Source of the DNA: Saccharopolyspora hirsuta
GTDB lineage: Bacteria > Actinomycetota > Actinomycetes > Mycobacteriales > Pseudonocardiaceae
Assembly (NCBI RefSeq): GCF_008630535.1
Contig: NZ_VWPH01000005.1
Span: forward strand, 186,001-250,000
Reading direction: 5' to 3'
Length of the DNA stretch: 64,000 bases
Part shown: one piece after another, positions 10,044 through 18,526 of the stretch
How positions within the stretch are numbered: the stretch's first letter is position 1
Layout: each line of letters begins with the position of its first letter
Translations under genes and position numbers: made by a program
Notes under the pieces: model-generated
The model's input: the letters and a program-made list of their open reading frames with translations, nothing else
The model's database searches: none
Told to the model about the DNA's origin: nothing

Positions 10044-10720
10044 CGCGCCACCTCGGCCAGCTCGGTGCTGCCGTCGCGGAGGACGACCTCGCGGTCCGCG
10101 TACGCCGCGACCCGCGCTTCGTGGGTCACCAGCAGCACCGCGGCGCCGGTGTCCCGCGCGGCGCGGCTGAGCAGACCCATCACCTGCTCGCCGCCGACCG
10201 AGTCCAGCGCGCCGGTGGGTTCGTCGGCGAAGACCACCGCGGGCTCGGCCACCAGCGCTCGGGCCAGCGCGGCGCGCTGGCCCTGACCACCGGAGATGTC
10301 GCCGGGGCGGGAACCGGCGACACCGGCGATGCCCAGCTCGTCCAGCCACGAGTCGGCCCTGGCCTCGGCCTCCCGGCGCTTGGTCCCGGCCAGCCGCAGC
10401 GGCAGGGCCACGTTCTCCCGCACGGTCAGCTCGGGCACCAGCTGGCCGAACTGGAACACGAAGCCGAACTCCGCGCAGCGCAGCGAGCTGCGCTCGTCGT
10501 CGGACAGCGCGGTCAGGTCGGTGCCCCGGTACCGGACGCTGCCGGAGTCGGGCAGCCGGATGCCGGCCAGGCAGTGCAGCAGCGTCGACTTGCCGGATCC
10601 GGACGCGCCCATCACCGCGACCACCTCCCCCGCGTCGATCGACAGCGCGGCGCCGCGCAGGGCCGGGGTGGGCCCGAACGACAGGTGCAGGTCCACACCG
10701 GACAGCAGCGGTTCGGTCAC
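10040..10720 (-). CDS. ABC transporter ATP-binding protein, LolD/MacB type
   Basis: A 226-residue nucleotide-binding subunit for the adjacent permease. Walker A is GASGSGKST (about residue 38). The ABC signature reads ISGGQGQRAALARAL, with G replacing the common Q before QR. Walker B is VVFADEPTGALD, and the H-loop is LLVTHEARVA. The Q-loop segment FGFVFQFGQLVPELTVREN is characteristic of the LolD/MacB/FtsE branch that pairs with FtsX permeases. The GTG at 10720 overlaps the padR stop as GTGA. Confidence 0.92.
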   Translation of the reverse strand: MTEPLLSGVDLHLSFGPTPALRGAALSIDAGEVVAVMGASGSGKSTLLHCLAGIRLPDSGSVRYRGTDLTALSDDERSSLRCAEFGFVFQFGQLVPELTVRENVALPLRLAGTKRREAEARADSWLDELGIAGVAGSRPGDISGGQGQRAALARALVAEPAVVFADEPTGALDSVGGEQVMGLLSRAARDTGAAVLLVTHEARVAAYADREVVLRDGSTELAEVAR

Positions 10721-11241
10721 TGGGAGACCTCCTGGGTGAGCGGTTCGAGTCGGGTCACGGCGAGTTCCAGCCAGCGCAGGTCGGCCTCCAGGTGGAACAG
10801 CGCGAAGTCGTGGACCAGCTGCTCGCCCGGTTCGGCTTCGGTCTTGCGGCGGGTCAGCTCGCGCATCCGCGCGAGGTGCGCGCTGCGCTGGCGGTCGAGC
10901 ACGGCCGTGGCGTCGCGGCCGGAGCGGACCGCGAGGACGATCTTGGTGTAGAGGGTGTTGTGCAGTTCCGCGACGGGCTTCTCCGGGGTGCTCAGCCACT
11001 CCTCCAACCGCTCGCGGCCGGACTCGGTGATCGAGTAGCGCTTGCGGTCGGGCCCGTCCCCGGACTCCACCCCGTCGACCTCCACCAGGCCGTCGCGCAG
11101 CAACCGGGACAACGTCGAGTAGACCTGGCCGTAGGCCAGCGACTTGGCGTGCCCGAAGTTGGCGTCGTACGCCCGCTTGAGGTCGTATCCGTAACCGGGG
11201 CCGCTCTCCAGCAGCCCCAGCATGGTGAGACCGATCGACAT
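10717..11241 (-). CDS. PadR family transcriptional regulator of the ABC operon
   Basis: A 174-residue PadR regulator. The N-terminal winged helix reads LTMLGLLESGPGYGYDLKRA, then AYGQVYSTLSRLLRDGLVE, the usual PadR recognition region. The C-terminal half (about 90-174) is a Vir_act_alpha-like helical dimerisation domain. It is the first gene of the operon with the ABC genes, and an AT-rich inverted repeat sits immediately upstream of its ATG, so autorepression of the whole exporter operon is likely. PadR-ABC pairs often respond to drugs or cationic ligands; the inducer is unknown. Confidence 0.9.
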   Translation of the reverse strand: MSIGLTMLGLLESGPGYGYDLKRAYDANFGHAKSLAYGQVYSTLSRLLRDGLVEVDGVESGDGPDRKRYSITESGRERLEEWLSTPEKPVAELHNTLYTKIVLAVRSGRDATAVLDRQRSAHLARMRELTRRKTEAEPGEQLVHDFALFHLEADLRWLELAVTRLEPLTQEVSQ

Positions 11242-11250
11242 GCGGCGAAC

Positions 11251-11280
11251 TATACACTCGATGTATATACCCGGTGTATA
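11251..11280. promoter_or_regulatory. PadR operator-like inverted repeats
   Basis: An AT-rich island lies 10 bases upstream of padR. TATACAC (11251-11257) and GTGTATA (11274-11280) form a perfect 7-bp inverted repeat, with an extra half-site ATGTATA (11261-11267) between them. This resembles ATAC/GTAT-type PadR operators, and its position would block leftward transcription of the ABC operon. Confidence 0.65.
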
Positions 11281-11307
11281 GATCTCCGGAAGGACTGAAT
11301 GCGCAGG

Positions 11308-12174
11308 TCAGGAGGCGCGTTGCGGGAGCACGGTGTAGCGCGGGTCGCGGGCCGAGGCACGCCCGGCTTCGAAGATCCCGTAACGGGTGGCCGCTGCGGC
11401 GGCGTTCAAGCAGAGCCCCGCGGCGGTGCGCGCCAGCCCGCTCCGGCCGGACAGCGCGGCGGCGCCCAGGCCGATGCAGGTCAGCGTCCGCGCCGTCCGC
11501 AGCACCGCACCGGCCCTCCCCTGCCGGTAGACCTCGCCGACCAGTCCCGCGCGGCGGTGCATCCGGCGAGCCGCCGCCAGTTCCAGCACCGCACCCGCGA
11601 TCGCCATCCGCCGCGCCGGTCCGGACTCCTCCGGCGCGGCGAGCATGCCGCACGCCCCGGCGCTGGACACCGCGCTTCCGGCGAAGACGAAGGGCAGCTC
11701 CCGGTAGGCCTCGTGCCAGCCCGGCACCGCCGTGTCGGCCAGCAGCACCGCGGTGTAGGTGGTCATGGCGGGTGCGATCAGCCCGGCAGCGGTCGCCGCA
11801 GCACGCCCCGCACCGGGGAGCACACCGGTCAGCTCGCTGGCCGCGGCCGCGCCGGACAGCGCCGAGAACGGGGCCAGGATCCAGGAACCGACGCTCAGCG
11901 GCGAGGTCGGCTTGAGCACGCGCAGCATGTTCAGGAACCGCGCCGGGCGCCCCAGGTCGTGGACCAGCGCCCCGACGCTGGCGGTCGCTCCCGCCGCAGC
12001 GGCCAGGCGACCGGCGCGCGCGAGGCGGGCCCGGCCGGTGGCCTCCGCCAGCACCGCCATCGTCGACGAAGCTCCGGCGACCCCGCCCAGGTAGAGGTAG
12101 AGCGGCACGTCCGGCACCTTCCACACCGGCGGCTTGAGCACCGGGCGCCCGTAGTAGGACTCGGCTCCGGTCAC
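11308..12174 (-). CDS. Formate dehydrogenase membrane subunit, NrfD/PsrC-like
   Basis: A 288-residue integral membrane protein of the NrfD/polysulfide-reductase type, the likely membrane and quinone-interacting partner of the formate dehydrogenase. It opens with YYGRPVLKPPVWK, then VPLYLYLGGVAGASS. This is the conserved first helix of this subfamily, which replaces the haem b cytochrome (FdoI) in many actinobacterial operons. About eight hydrophobic stretches can be counted; HDLGRPARFLNMLRVLKPTS is the conserved cytoplasmic loop. The GTG at 12174 overlaps the upstream subunit's stop as GTGA. It is the last gene of the fdh operon. Confidence 0.82.
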   Translation of the reverse strand: MTGAESYYGRPVLKPPVWKVPDVPLYLYLGGVAGASSTMAVLAEATGRARLARAGRLAAAAGATASVGALVHDLGRPARFLNMLRVLKPTSPLSVGSWILAPFSALSGAAAASELTGVLPGAGRAAATAAGLIAPAMTTYTAVLLADTAVPGWHEAYRELPFVFAGSAVSSAGACGMLAAPEESGPARRMAIAGAVLELAAARRMHRRAGLVGEVYRQGRAGAVLRTARTLTCIGLGAAALSGRSGLARTAAGLCLNAAAAATRYGIFEAGRASARDPRYTVLPQRAS

Positions 12175-13031
12175 CGCTTCCTCCCCGCGAAGCAGCCCGC
12201 GATCAACGCCGCCGCGGTCAGCGCGGCGCCCGCCGCGTGCCGCCACATCGACGGCAGGTCCCGCGTGGTCACCACCGGGTCGGGCGGCAGCCCGTAGACC
12301 TCCGGTTCGTCCAGCAGCAGGAAGAAGGCCCCGGTGCCGCCGACCCCGTCCTCGGGGTCCTGACCGTAGAGCCGGGCGCTGGTGATCCCCTGCTCGTGCA
12401 GCTCGGACACGCGGCGCTCGGCGCGCTCGCGCAGCTCGTCGAGCGGTCCGTACTGGATCGACTCCGTCGGGCACGCGGTCGCGCAGGCGGGCATCAGCCC
12501 GGCGCCGAGCCGGTCCTGGCACATCGTGCACTTGGCCGCGCCACCGGTGTCGGGCCGGACGTCGATCACCCCGTACGGGCAGGCGGGCACGCAGTAGCCG
12601 CAGCCGTTGCACACGTCGTCCTGGACGAGCACGGTGCCGTACTCGGTGCGGATCAGCGCCCCGGTCGGGCAGACGTCCAGGCACGCGGCGTGCGTGCAGT
12701 GCTTGCAGACGTCCGAGGACATCAGCCAGCGCACCTGGTCGCCGCCCATGCCCGGCATCCCCAGATCCACAGTGGACGACGACTGCTCGACGAAGGCGAC
12801 GTGCCGCCAGGTCGTGGCGCCCAGCGCGCCGGTGTTGTCGTAGGACATGCCGGTGAGGTCGAGGCCGTCCTCTGGCAGCAGGTTCCACTCCTTGCAGGCG
12901 ACCTCGCACGCCTTGCACCCGATGCACACGCTGGTGTCGGTGAAGAACCCGACGCGCTCGGGGTGGTCGGCCGGGTATCCGGCCTCCCCCGCCGGGTCGG
13001 GCAGCGGTCCGCTCAACCGGTTCCGGACCAC
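12171..13031 (-). CDS. fdhB: Formate dehydrogenase iron-sulfur subunit
   Basis: A 286-residue ferredoxin-type subunit that passes electrons from the molybdopterin subunit to the membrane. Four cysteine clusters are visible: CIGCKACEVACKEWN, CKHCTHAACLDVCPTGA, CNGCGYCVPACPYGV and CTMCQDRLGAGLMPACATAC. These predict four [4Fe-4S] clusters as in FdnH/FdoH. A C-terminal hydrophobic helix (GAALTAAALIAGCFAG) would anchor it, as in FdnH. The start is set at the GTG at 13031, which has GGGAGGT at 8-base spacing; a GTG at 13040 overlapping the upstream stop is the alternative. Confidence 0.92.
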   Translation of the reverse strand: MVRNRLSGPLPDPAGEAGYPADHPERVGFFTDTSVCIGCKACEVACKEWNLLPEDGLDLTGMSYDNTGALGATTWRHVAFVEQSSSTVDLGMPGMGGDQVRWLMSSDVCKHCTHAACLDVCPTGALIRTEYGTVLVQDDVCNGCGYCVPACPYGVIDVRPDTGGAAKCTMCQDRLGAGLMPACATACPTESIQYGPLDELRERAERRVSELHEQGITSARLYGQDPEDGVGGTGAFFLLLDEPEVYGLPPDPVVTTRDLPSMWRHAAGAALTAAALIAGCFAGRKR

Positions 13032-13036
13032 GGGGC

Positions 13037-16000
13037 TCACCTCCCTCCGAGTTCCGGGTCGTCGGCGTGCTCCACGCCGGTGCGCTCGGTGATGCCCGCC
13101 CGCCTGCGGTAGTCCTCGACGCAGCGGAGCAGCGCCGCACCCCGCGGCCGCCGCCCCGGCCGGACGTCGCAGGCGCCCGCCTTGGTCTCCATGATGTGCA
13201 CGTTGGGGTCCAGCGCCACGTTGATCAGCTCGTTCGCGGCGTCCCCGGTGGTCAGCCCGTTCGGGCCCCAGTGCCACGGGATGCCGACCTGGTGCACCGT
13301 GCGCTCGCCCAGCTGCAGCGGCCGCATCCGGGCGGTGACCAGCACGCGGCCCTCGATGGCGTTGCGGGCGGTGATCACGGTCGCCCAGTCCAGGTGCCGC
13401 AGCCCGCGCTCGGCCGCCAGCTCCGGGGAGACCTCCAGGAACATCGCGGGGGCGAGCTCGGACAGGTGCGCCAGCCACCGGCTCATGCCGCCCGCGGTGT
13501 GGTGCTCGGTGAGCCGGAACGTGGTGAACACGTACGGGAACACCGCGCTGCCCGGCTCCGCCCCGCTGGGCTGGTAGCGGTTCTCCGGCCGGGAGAGCAC
13601 CTGGCGCGCCGGGTTGCGCTGCTGCTCGGGGTGCACGCGGTTGGCCACCGGCGATTCCTGCGGTTCGTAGTGCGCGGGCAGCGGGCCGTCGACCAGCCCG
13701 GCCGGGACGTAGAGCCAGCCGCGGCCGTCGCTCTGCATGATGAACGGCTCGGTGCCCGCGATGCCCTCCGGTCCAGTGGCCTCCGGGTCGGGCACGAAGT
13801 CCGGGCGCTTGGTGCGGTCGAAGTCGGGGATGTCGTGCCCGGTCCACTCGCCGCGCTGCGCGTCCCACCAGACGTAGGCCTTGCGGTCGCTCCACGGTCG
13901 GCCGTCCGGGTCCGCCGACGCGCGGTTGTAGAGCAGCCGCCGGTTGGCTGGCCAGGCCCAGCCCCACTCCGGCGCGACCCACGACTGCTCCCGGCCCGGT
14001 CGGCGGCGCGCCGCCTGGTTGACGCCGTCGGCGAAGACGCCGCAGTAGATCCAGCAGCCGCAGCGGGTGGAGCCGTCCGCGCGCAGCTGGGTGTAGGACG
14101 ACAGCGGTGCTCCGTCGGGACCCGAGCCGTTGATCTCCGCCAGCACGGCCGCCGCGCTCGGCTCCTCGATCTCGCCCTCGGTCGGGTAGTCCCAGGTCAG
14201 CTCCCGCAGCGGGCGGTCGCGCTCGGTGTCCTGCGCCTTCTGCTGCAGCCGCCGCCCCAGGTGGTAGAAGAACCACAGGTCGCTGCGCTGGTCGTCGGCC
14301 GGTTCGACGGCCTTGTGGTGCCACTGCAGCAGCCGCTGGGTGTTGGTGAAGGTGCCGTCCTTCTCGGTGTGCGCGGCCGCGGGCAGGAAGAAGACCTCGG
14401 TGCCGATGTCCTCGGTGCGCAGCTCGCCGGTCTCGATCTCCGGGCCGTCCTGCCAGAAGGTGGCCGTCTCGACGAGGTTGAGGTCGCGCACCACCAGCCA
14501 GTCCAGGTTGGCCAGGCCCAGCCGCTGCTGGCGGGCGTTGGCGGTGCCCACCGCCGGGTTCTCCCCGATCACGAAGTAGCCCCGGCAGCGGCCCTCGATC
14601 TGGTCGATCACCGTCTGGAAGGTGCCGTGGTCACCGGTCAGCCTGGGCAGCCGGTCGAAGCAGAAGTCGTTGTCGGCGGTGGCGTGCTCGCCCCACCACG
14701 CCTTGAGCAGGCTGACCAGGTAGGCGCGCATGTTGGCCCAGTAGCCGCAGGCCTGCTCGTCCGGTGCGACGAAGGAGTCCACGTCGAAGTCGGCGTCGGC
14801 GTGCGGCATCGGCAGGTAGCCGGGCAGCAGGTTGAACAGCGTCGGGATGTCGGTGGAGCCCTGGATGCTGGCGTGCCCGCGCAGCGCCAGGATCCCCCCG
14901 CCGGGACGGCCGATGTTGCCCAGCAGCAGCTGGAGGATCGACGCGGCGCGGATGTACTGCACGCCGACGGTGTGGTGGGTCCAGCCGACCGAGTAGACCA
15001 CCGCCGTGGTGCGGTCCCGGCCGGAGTTGGCCACCAGCTGGTCGGCGACCCACTGGAAGTCCTCGCGCGGCACCCCGCAGACCTCCTCCACCAGCTCCGG
15101 CGTGTAGCGAGCGTAATGCCGCTTGAGCAGCTGGAACACGCAGCGCGGGTGCTGCAGCGTCGGATCGGTGCTGGCCCGGCCGTGGTAGACCGGCCCGCCG
15201 GAACCGGTGCGCTCGGGGCGGCTGGCGTCGCGCTCCCGGCCGTGCGGCTTGGTCGGGACCTCCGGGCCGTGGCCGCCGACCGACGGCACCGCGGTGCTGC
15301 CCTCGTACTGCCAGCTGGTCGTGTCGTAGCTGCCGACCTCGGCGTCGAACCCGGAGAAGACGCCGTCGAGGTCCTCGGTGTCGCGGAAGTCCTCGCCGAC
15401 GATCATCGCCGCGTTGGTGTAGGCGACGACGTAGTCGTGGAAGTAGGCGTCGGTGCTCAGCACGTGGTTGATCAGCGCGCCGAGGAACGCGATGTCGCTG
15501 CCCGCGCGCAGCGGGACGTGCCGGTGCGCCAGCGCCGAGGTGCGGGTGAACCGCGGGTCGACGTGGATGACGGTGGCGCCGCGCCGCTTGGCCTCCACCA
15601 CCCACTGGAAGCCGACCGGGTGCGCTTCGGCCATGTTGGACCCCTGGATGAGGATGCAGTCGGCGTTGACGAGGTCCTGCTGGAAGGTGGTGGCGCCGCC
15701 GCGCCCGAAGGAGGTGCCCAGACCGGGCACCGTGGAGGAGTGTCAAATGCGCGCCTGGTTCTCCACCTGGATCGCGCCGAGAGCGGTGTAGAGCTTCTTC
15801 ATGAGGTAGTTCTCCTCGTTGTCGAGGGTCGCTCCTCCGAGGCTCGCGATGCCCGTGGTGCGGCGCAGCGGACGCCCGTCGGCGGTGGCGTCCTGCCAGG
15901 TGGCGGCCCGGGTGGCCAGCACCCGGTCGGCGATCATGTCCAGCGCGGTGTCCAGGTCGAGGTCCTCCCACCCGGTGCCGTGCGGGCGTCGGTAGCGGAC

Positions 16001-16303
16001 CTTGCGCTGCCGCAGCGGGGAGGTGACCAGCTCCCGGCTGGCCGAGCCCTTCGGGCACAACCGGCCGCGGCTGATCGGCGAATCGGGGTCGCCTTCGATC
16101 TGGGTGACCGCGCCGTCCTGCACGAAGACGCGCTGCCCGCAGCCGACCGCGCAGTACGGGCACACCGAGCGGACCACCGCATCGGCGTACTCGGTGCGGG
16201 CCCGCCGGGCGTCGGTGCGCCTCGAACGGGCCGCCGGGCCCCTGCCCAGCGGATCCGCACCGGTCAGCTGCCGGAGCACCGGCCAGCCGAGCCACTCGGC
16301 CAT
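13037..16303 (-). CDS. fdhA: Formate dehydrogenase alpha subunit, selenocysteine-containing
   Basis: A 1088-residue molybdopterin oxidoreductase that oxidises formate to CO2. The frame is interrupted only by TGA at 15743-15745 (codon 187), which falls exactly where FdhF/FdnG/FdoG carry selenocysteine: VENQARI-U-HSSTVPGLGTSFGR. A SECIS hairpin follows, so I read one full-length protein. Upstream is the [4Fe-4S] motif CPYCAVGC with RGRLCPKGSA. Downstream are molybdopterin-binding segments such as LIQGSNMAEAHPVGFQW and VHVDPRFTRTSA-like sequence, and a C-terminal cofactor-binding domain with NGLTTGDAANELIN. The ATG at 16303 has GGGAGGGG. No Tat signal is evident, so a cytoplasmic location is likely. 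selA and selB lie nearby. Confidence 0.92.
15713..15731 (-). promoter_or_regulatory. Bacterial SECIS element of fdhA
   Basis: On the mRNA strand, GGTGCCCGGTCTGGGCACC forms a perfect 7-bp stem with a GGUCU apical loop, starting 11 bases after the UGA at 15745-15743. The GGUCU loop and the spacing match the E. coli fdhF/fdnG SECIS hairpins that are bound by SelB. Confidence 0.92.
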
Positions 16304-16366
16304 CGGATCCCCTCCCTGCACGCGTGCTACCAGGAGAAACCCGACGGCCGAAGGCTGCAAGCCGGG

Positions 16367-17065
16367 TCAGTAGAGGTGGTTGGCGTACTCGTCGCCGTAG
16401 TAGCGCTCCAGCTCGGCCAGTGACTCGTCCGGACGTTCCATGAGCTTGGCGATCTGCGGCCGGGAGGGCACCGCGTCCGGCTGCCAGGTCTCGGGCTTCC
16501 ACAGCCCGGAGCGCAGGAACGCCTTGGCGCAGTGGTGGAAGATCTCCTCGATCTCGACCACCACCGCCAGCACCGGGCGGTGCCCCTTGACGACCATGTC
16601 GTCGAAGAACGGCGCGTCGCGCACCAGCCGGGCTCGGCCGTTGATGCGCAGGGTGTCACCGCGTCCGGGGAGGAAGTAGACGAGCCCGACGTGCGGGTTC
16701 GCCAGGATGTTGCGGAAGCCGTCGGCGCGCCGGTTGCCCGGGCGCTCCGGGATCGCGATCGTGGTGTCGTCGAGCACCAGGGTGAACCCGGCCGGGTCGC
16801 CCTTCGGCGAGACGTCGCAGGATCCGTCCGCGCCGGCGGTCGCGATCAGGCAGAACGGTGAAGCGGCCAGCCACTGCCGGTCGATCCCGTGCAGCGCGGG
16901 GCGCGCCTTGTCCCGCACCCTCTGCAGCGGTTCGCCGATGACGTCCCGCAGCTCCGCCTCCGAGGTGACCTCCACGAGTCCGGCGAGTTCCACGAATCCT
17001 CCCGAGATCGACAGCACCTCGACACTACGCCCGACGGGGTGCGTCGTCGCGTGATTTTCGGTCAC
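16367..17065 (-). CDS. Pyridoxamine 5'-phosphate oxidase-fold (FMN/F420-type) protein
   Basis: A 232-residue split-barrel protein of the PPOX superfamily, close to the MSMEG_1061 type. The core includes FCLIATAGADGSCDVSPKGD, the typical first strands of the flavin-binding barrel. It is followed by IPERPGNRRADGFRNILANP and VGLVYFLPGRGDTLRINGRA, which carry the flavin-phosphate contacts. Members reduce or oxidise small molecules using FMN or F420; no substrate can be named. The start is GTG at 17065, with a weak GGCGGA. It sits 18 bases after a padR gene on the same strand and 63 bases before fdhA, so it may be cotranscribed with either. Confidence 0.8.
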   Translation of the reverse strand: MTENHATTHPVGRSVEVLSISGGFVELAGLVEVTSEAELRDVIGEPLQRVRDKARPALHGIDRQWLAASPFCLIATAGADGSCDVSPKGDPAGFTLVLDDTTIAIPERPGNRRADGFRNILANPHVGLVYFLPGRGDTLRINGRARLVRDAPFFDDMVVKGHRPVLAVVVEIEEIFHHCAKAFLRSGLWKPETWQPDAVPSRPQIAKLMERPDESLAELERYYGDEYANHLY

Positions 17066-17083
17066 TCCGCCGCCGCGCGGGAG

Positions 17084-17620
17084 TCAGCCCCCGGCTTCCT
17101 GCTCGAGCTCGGCGAGGGTCTTGCGCAACCACGCCGCATCCGCGCGGCTGGTGGCCGCAGCGATGGTGAGCATGCCCCTGCGGAACCGGTCGGTCATGTC
17201 AGCGGCGCGGAGGGGCCGCCCGTCCTCGTAGAAGTAGCTGGCCGGCTGCTCCATGAAGGCCAGCCTGCGGCGCAGCACGCGCGCCTGGTCGGCCGGGTCG
17301 GGCAGCGCGCCCAGGAACGCCAGCAGCACCAGGAACGAGTTGCGGTCGGTGATCTCGACCTCCGCCGGTTCGCGCAACCGGCGGAGGAACTCCTCCCGCC
17401 CGCTGTCGGTCAGCGACAGCACCTGCCGCGGCACCGCCGACTTGCCCGGCGCCTCGTGCCGGGACACGTGCCCGGCCTTGCGCAACCGGTTGATCGCCGG
17501 GTAGAGCGCGCCGTCGCTGACCGGGCGCACGTGGCCGCTCAGACCGGAGATCCGGGTCCGCAAGTCGTAGGCGTGCAGCGGTTCCTCGGCGAGGAACCCC
17601 AAGATCGACAGCGTCAGCAA
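17084..17620 (-). CDS. PadR family transcriptional regulator
   Basis: A 178-residue PadR regulator unrelated at the sequence level to the one at 11 kb. The winged helix begins LTLSILGFLAEEPLHAYDLR, with DGALYPAINRLRKAGHV as the recognition region. The C-terminal helical part (about 90-178) has RNSFLVLLAFLGALPD. The start is a TTG at 17620 with GGGAGAA upstream. It is divergent from an alpha/beta hydrolase gene with a 17-bp pseudo-palindrome between them, and is followed by the PPOX-fold gene. The likely targets are the hydrolase and its own operon. Confidence 0.88.
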   Translation of the reverse strand: MLTLSILGFLAEEPLHAYDLRTRISGLSGHVRPVSDGALYPAINRLRKAGHVSRHEAPGKSAVPRQVLSLTDSGREEFLRRLREPAEVEITDRNSFLVLLAFLGALPDPADQARVLRRRLAFMEQPASYFYEDGRPLRAADMTDRFRRGMLTIAAATSRADAAWLRKTLAELEQEAGG

Positions 17621-17671
17621 GCGCGTTCTCCCTGTCGTCCGGCGCGGTTCGGCGGCACCACGATAACTCGC

Positions 17672-17688
17672 TACCTCGAATCGAGATA
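17672..17688. promoter_or_regulatory. Operator-like palindrome between padR and hydrolase
   Basis: TACCTCGAATCGAGATA is a 17-bp pseudo-palindrome (7 of 8 arm positions pair) centred in the 111-base divergent intergenic region. The TCTCGA/TCGAGA arms are of the kind bound by PadR proteins, and the site lies 44 bases upstream of the hydrolase start. Confidence 0.6.
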
Positions 17689-17731
17689 CCTCTGTTAGAG
17701 TCTGCGCCGTTCGGAGATCAGGAGGTCACCC

Positions 17732-18526
17732 GTGCCCGACACCCAGTTCCTCACCACCCCGGCCGGAATGCGGCTCGCGTACGTCGATTCCGGCGGCCCC
17801 GGCCGCCCCGTCCTCGCACTGCACGGCGCCTACGGGCGCAGCCGGACGTTCCTCCGGCTCGCCGACACCCTCGGCCCGCGCTGGCGGATCATCGCGGTCG
17901 ACCAGCGCTGCCACGGCAGGTCCGATCGCAGCGACGACGTCAGCCGCGAGGCGTTCGTCGCCGATGCGGCCGCGGTCGTCGAACAGCTGGGGCTGGCACC
18001 AGCCGTGGTGCTCGGGCACTCGCTCGGCGGGATCAACGCCTACCAGCTCGCAGCACGGCGGCCCGAGCTCGTCGCCGCAGCGGTCGTGGTCGACGTCGGC
18101 GCCGAACTCGCGGTGCCCGACGACCACTCGCTGGACGACTTGCCCGACCGGTTCCCCAACCTGCAAAGCATGCGCACCGCGCTCGAACCCCTCGTGGAAG
18201 CACCGGAGTACTTCCTGGAAAGCGCTGTCGAGGACGACCGCGGCTGGTTCTTCCGGTGGCGCGCGGCCGACATCAGCGAGATCAAGCGCCAGGTGCGCGG
18301 CACGTGGTGGCCGGACTGGACCGGCAGCTCACAACCCGTGCTGCTGCTGCGCGGCGCGGACAGCCCGGTGATCGGCCCGGAACTGGCCGAGCGGATGACC
18401 CGCAGCCGCGCCAACACCGAGCTGGTGTCGATCGCCGGCGCCGGGCACGACGCCCACCTCACCCACTACCCGGAATTCGCCGCGGCGGTCGGCGACTTCC
18501 TCGACCGGGTCGGCTCAGAGGTCTAG
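17732..18526 (+). CDS. Alpha/beta hydrolase
   Basis: A 264-residue alpha/beta-fold hydrolase. The oxyanion-hole region reads LALHGAYGRSRTF, the nucleophile elbow is VLGHSLGGINAY (Ser near residue 96), an acidic residue sits in LLLRGADSPV, and the catalytic His is in SIAGAGHDAHLTH. A lid region with several tryptophans (WFFRWR, WWPDW) may bind an aromatic or hydrophobic substrate. The GTG at 17732 has AGGAGGT at good spacing. It is controlled, by inference, by the divergent PadR. Its 3' end overlaps the convergent reductase gene by 12 bases. The substrate is unknown. Confidence 0.85.
   Translation: MPDTQFLTTPAGMRLAYVDSGGPGRPVLALHGAYGRSRTFLRLADTLGPRWRIIAVDQRCHGRSDRSDDVSREAFVADAAAVVEQLGLAPAVVLGHSLGGINAYQLAARRPELVAAAVVVDVGAELAVPDDHSLDDLPDRFPNLQSMRTALEPLVEAPEYFLESAVEDDRGWFFRWRAADISEIKRQVRGTWWPDWTGSSQPVLLLRGADSPVIGPELAERMTRSRANTELVSIAGAGHDAHLTHYPEFAAAVGDFLDRVGSEV

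Noticed and set aside
15743..15745. Nonsense mutation or pseudogene in fdhA
   Set aside because: Position, SECIS hairpin, intact downstream frame and nearby selAB all support Sec decoding.
13067..16423. Very long rightward open frame (about 1100 codons) opposite fdhA
   Set aside because: Its product is low-complexity Arg/Gly/Val/Ala sequence typical of antisense frames in GC-rich DNA; fdhA on the other strand has full homology.
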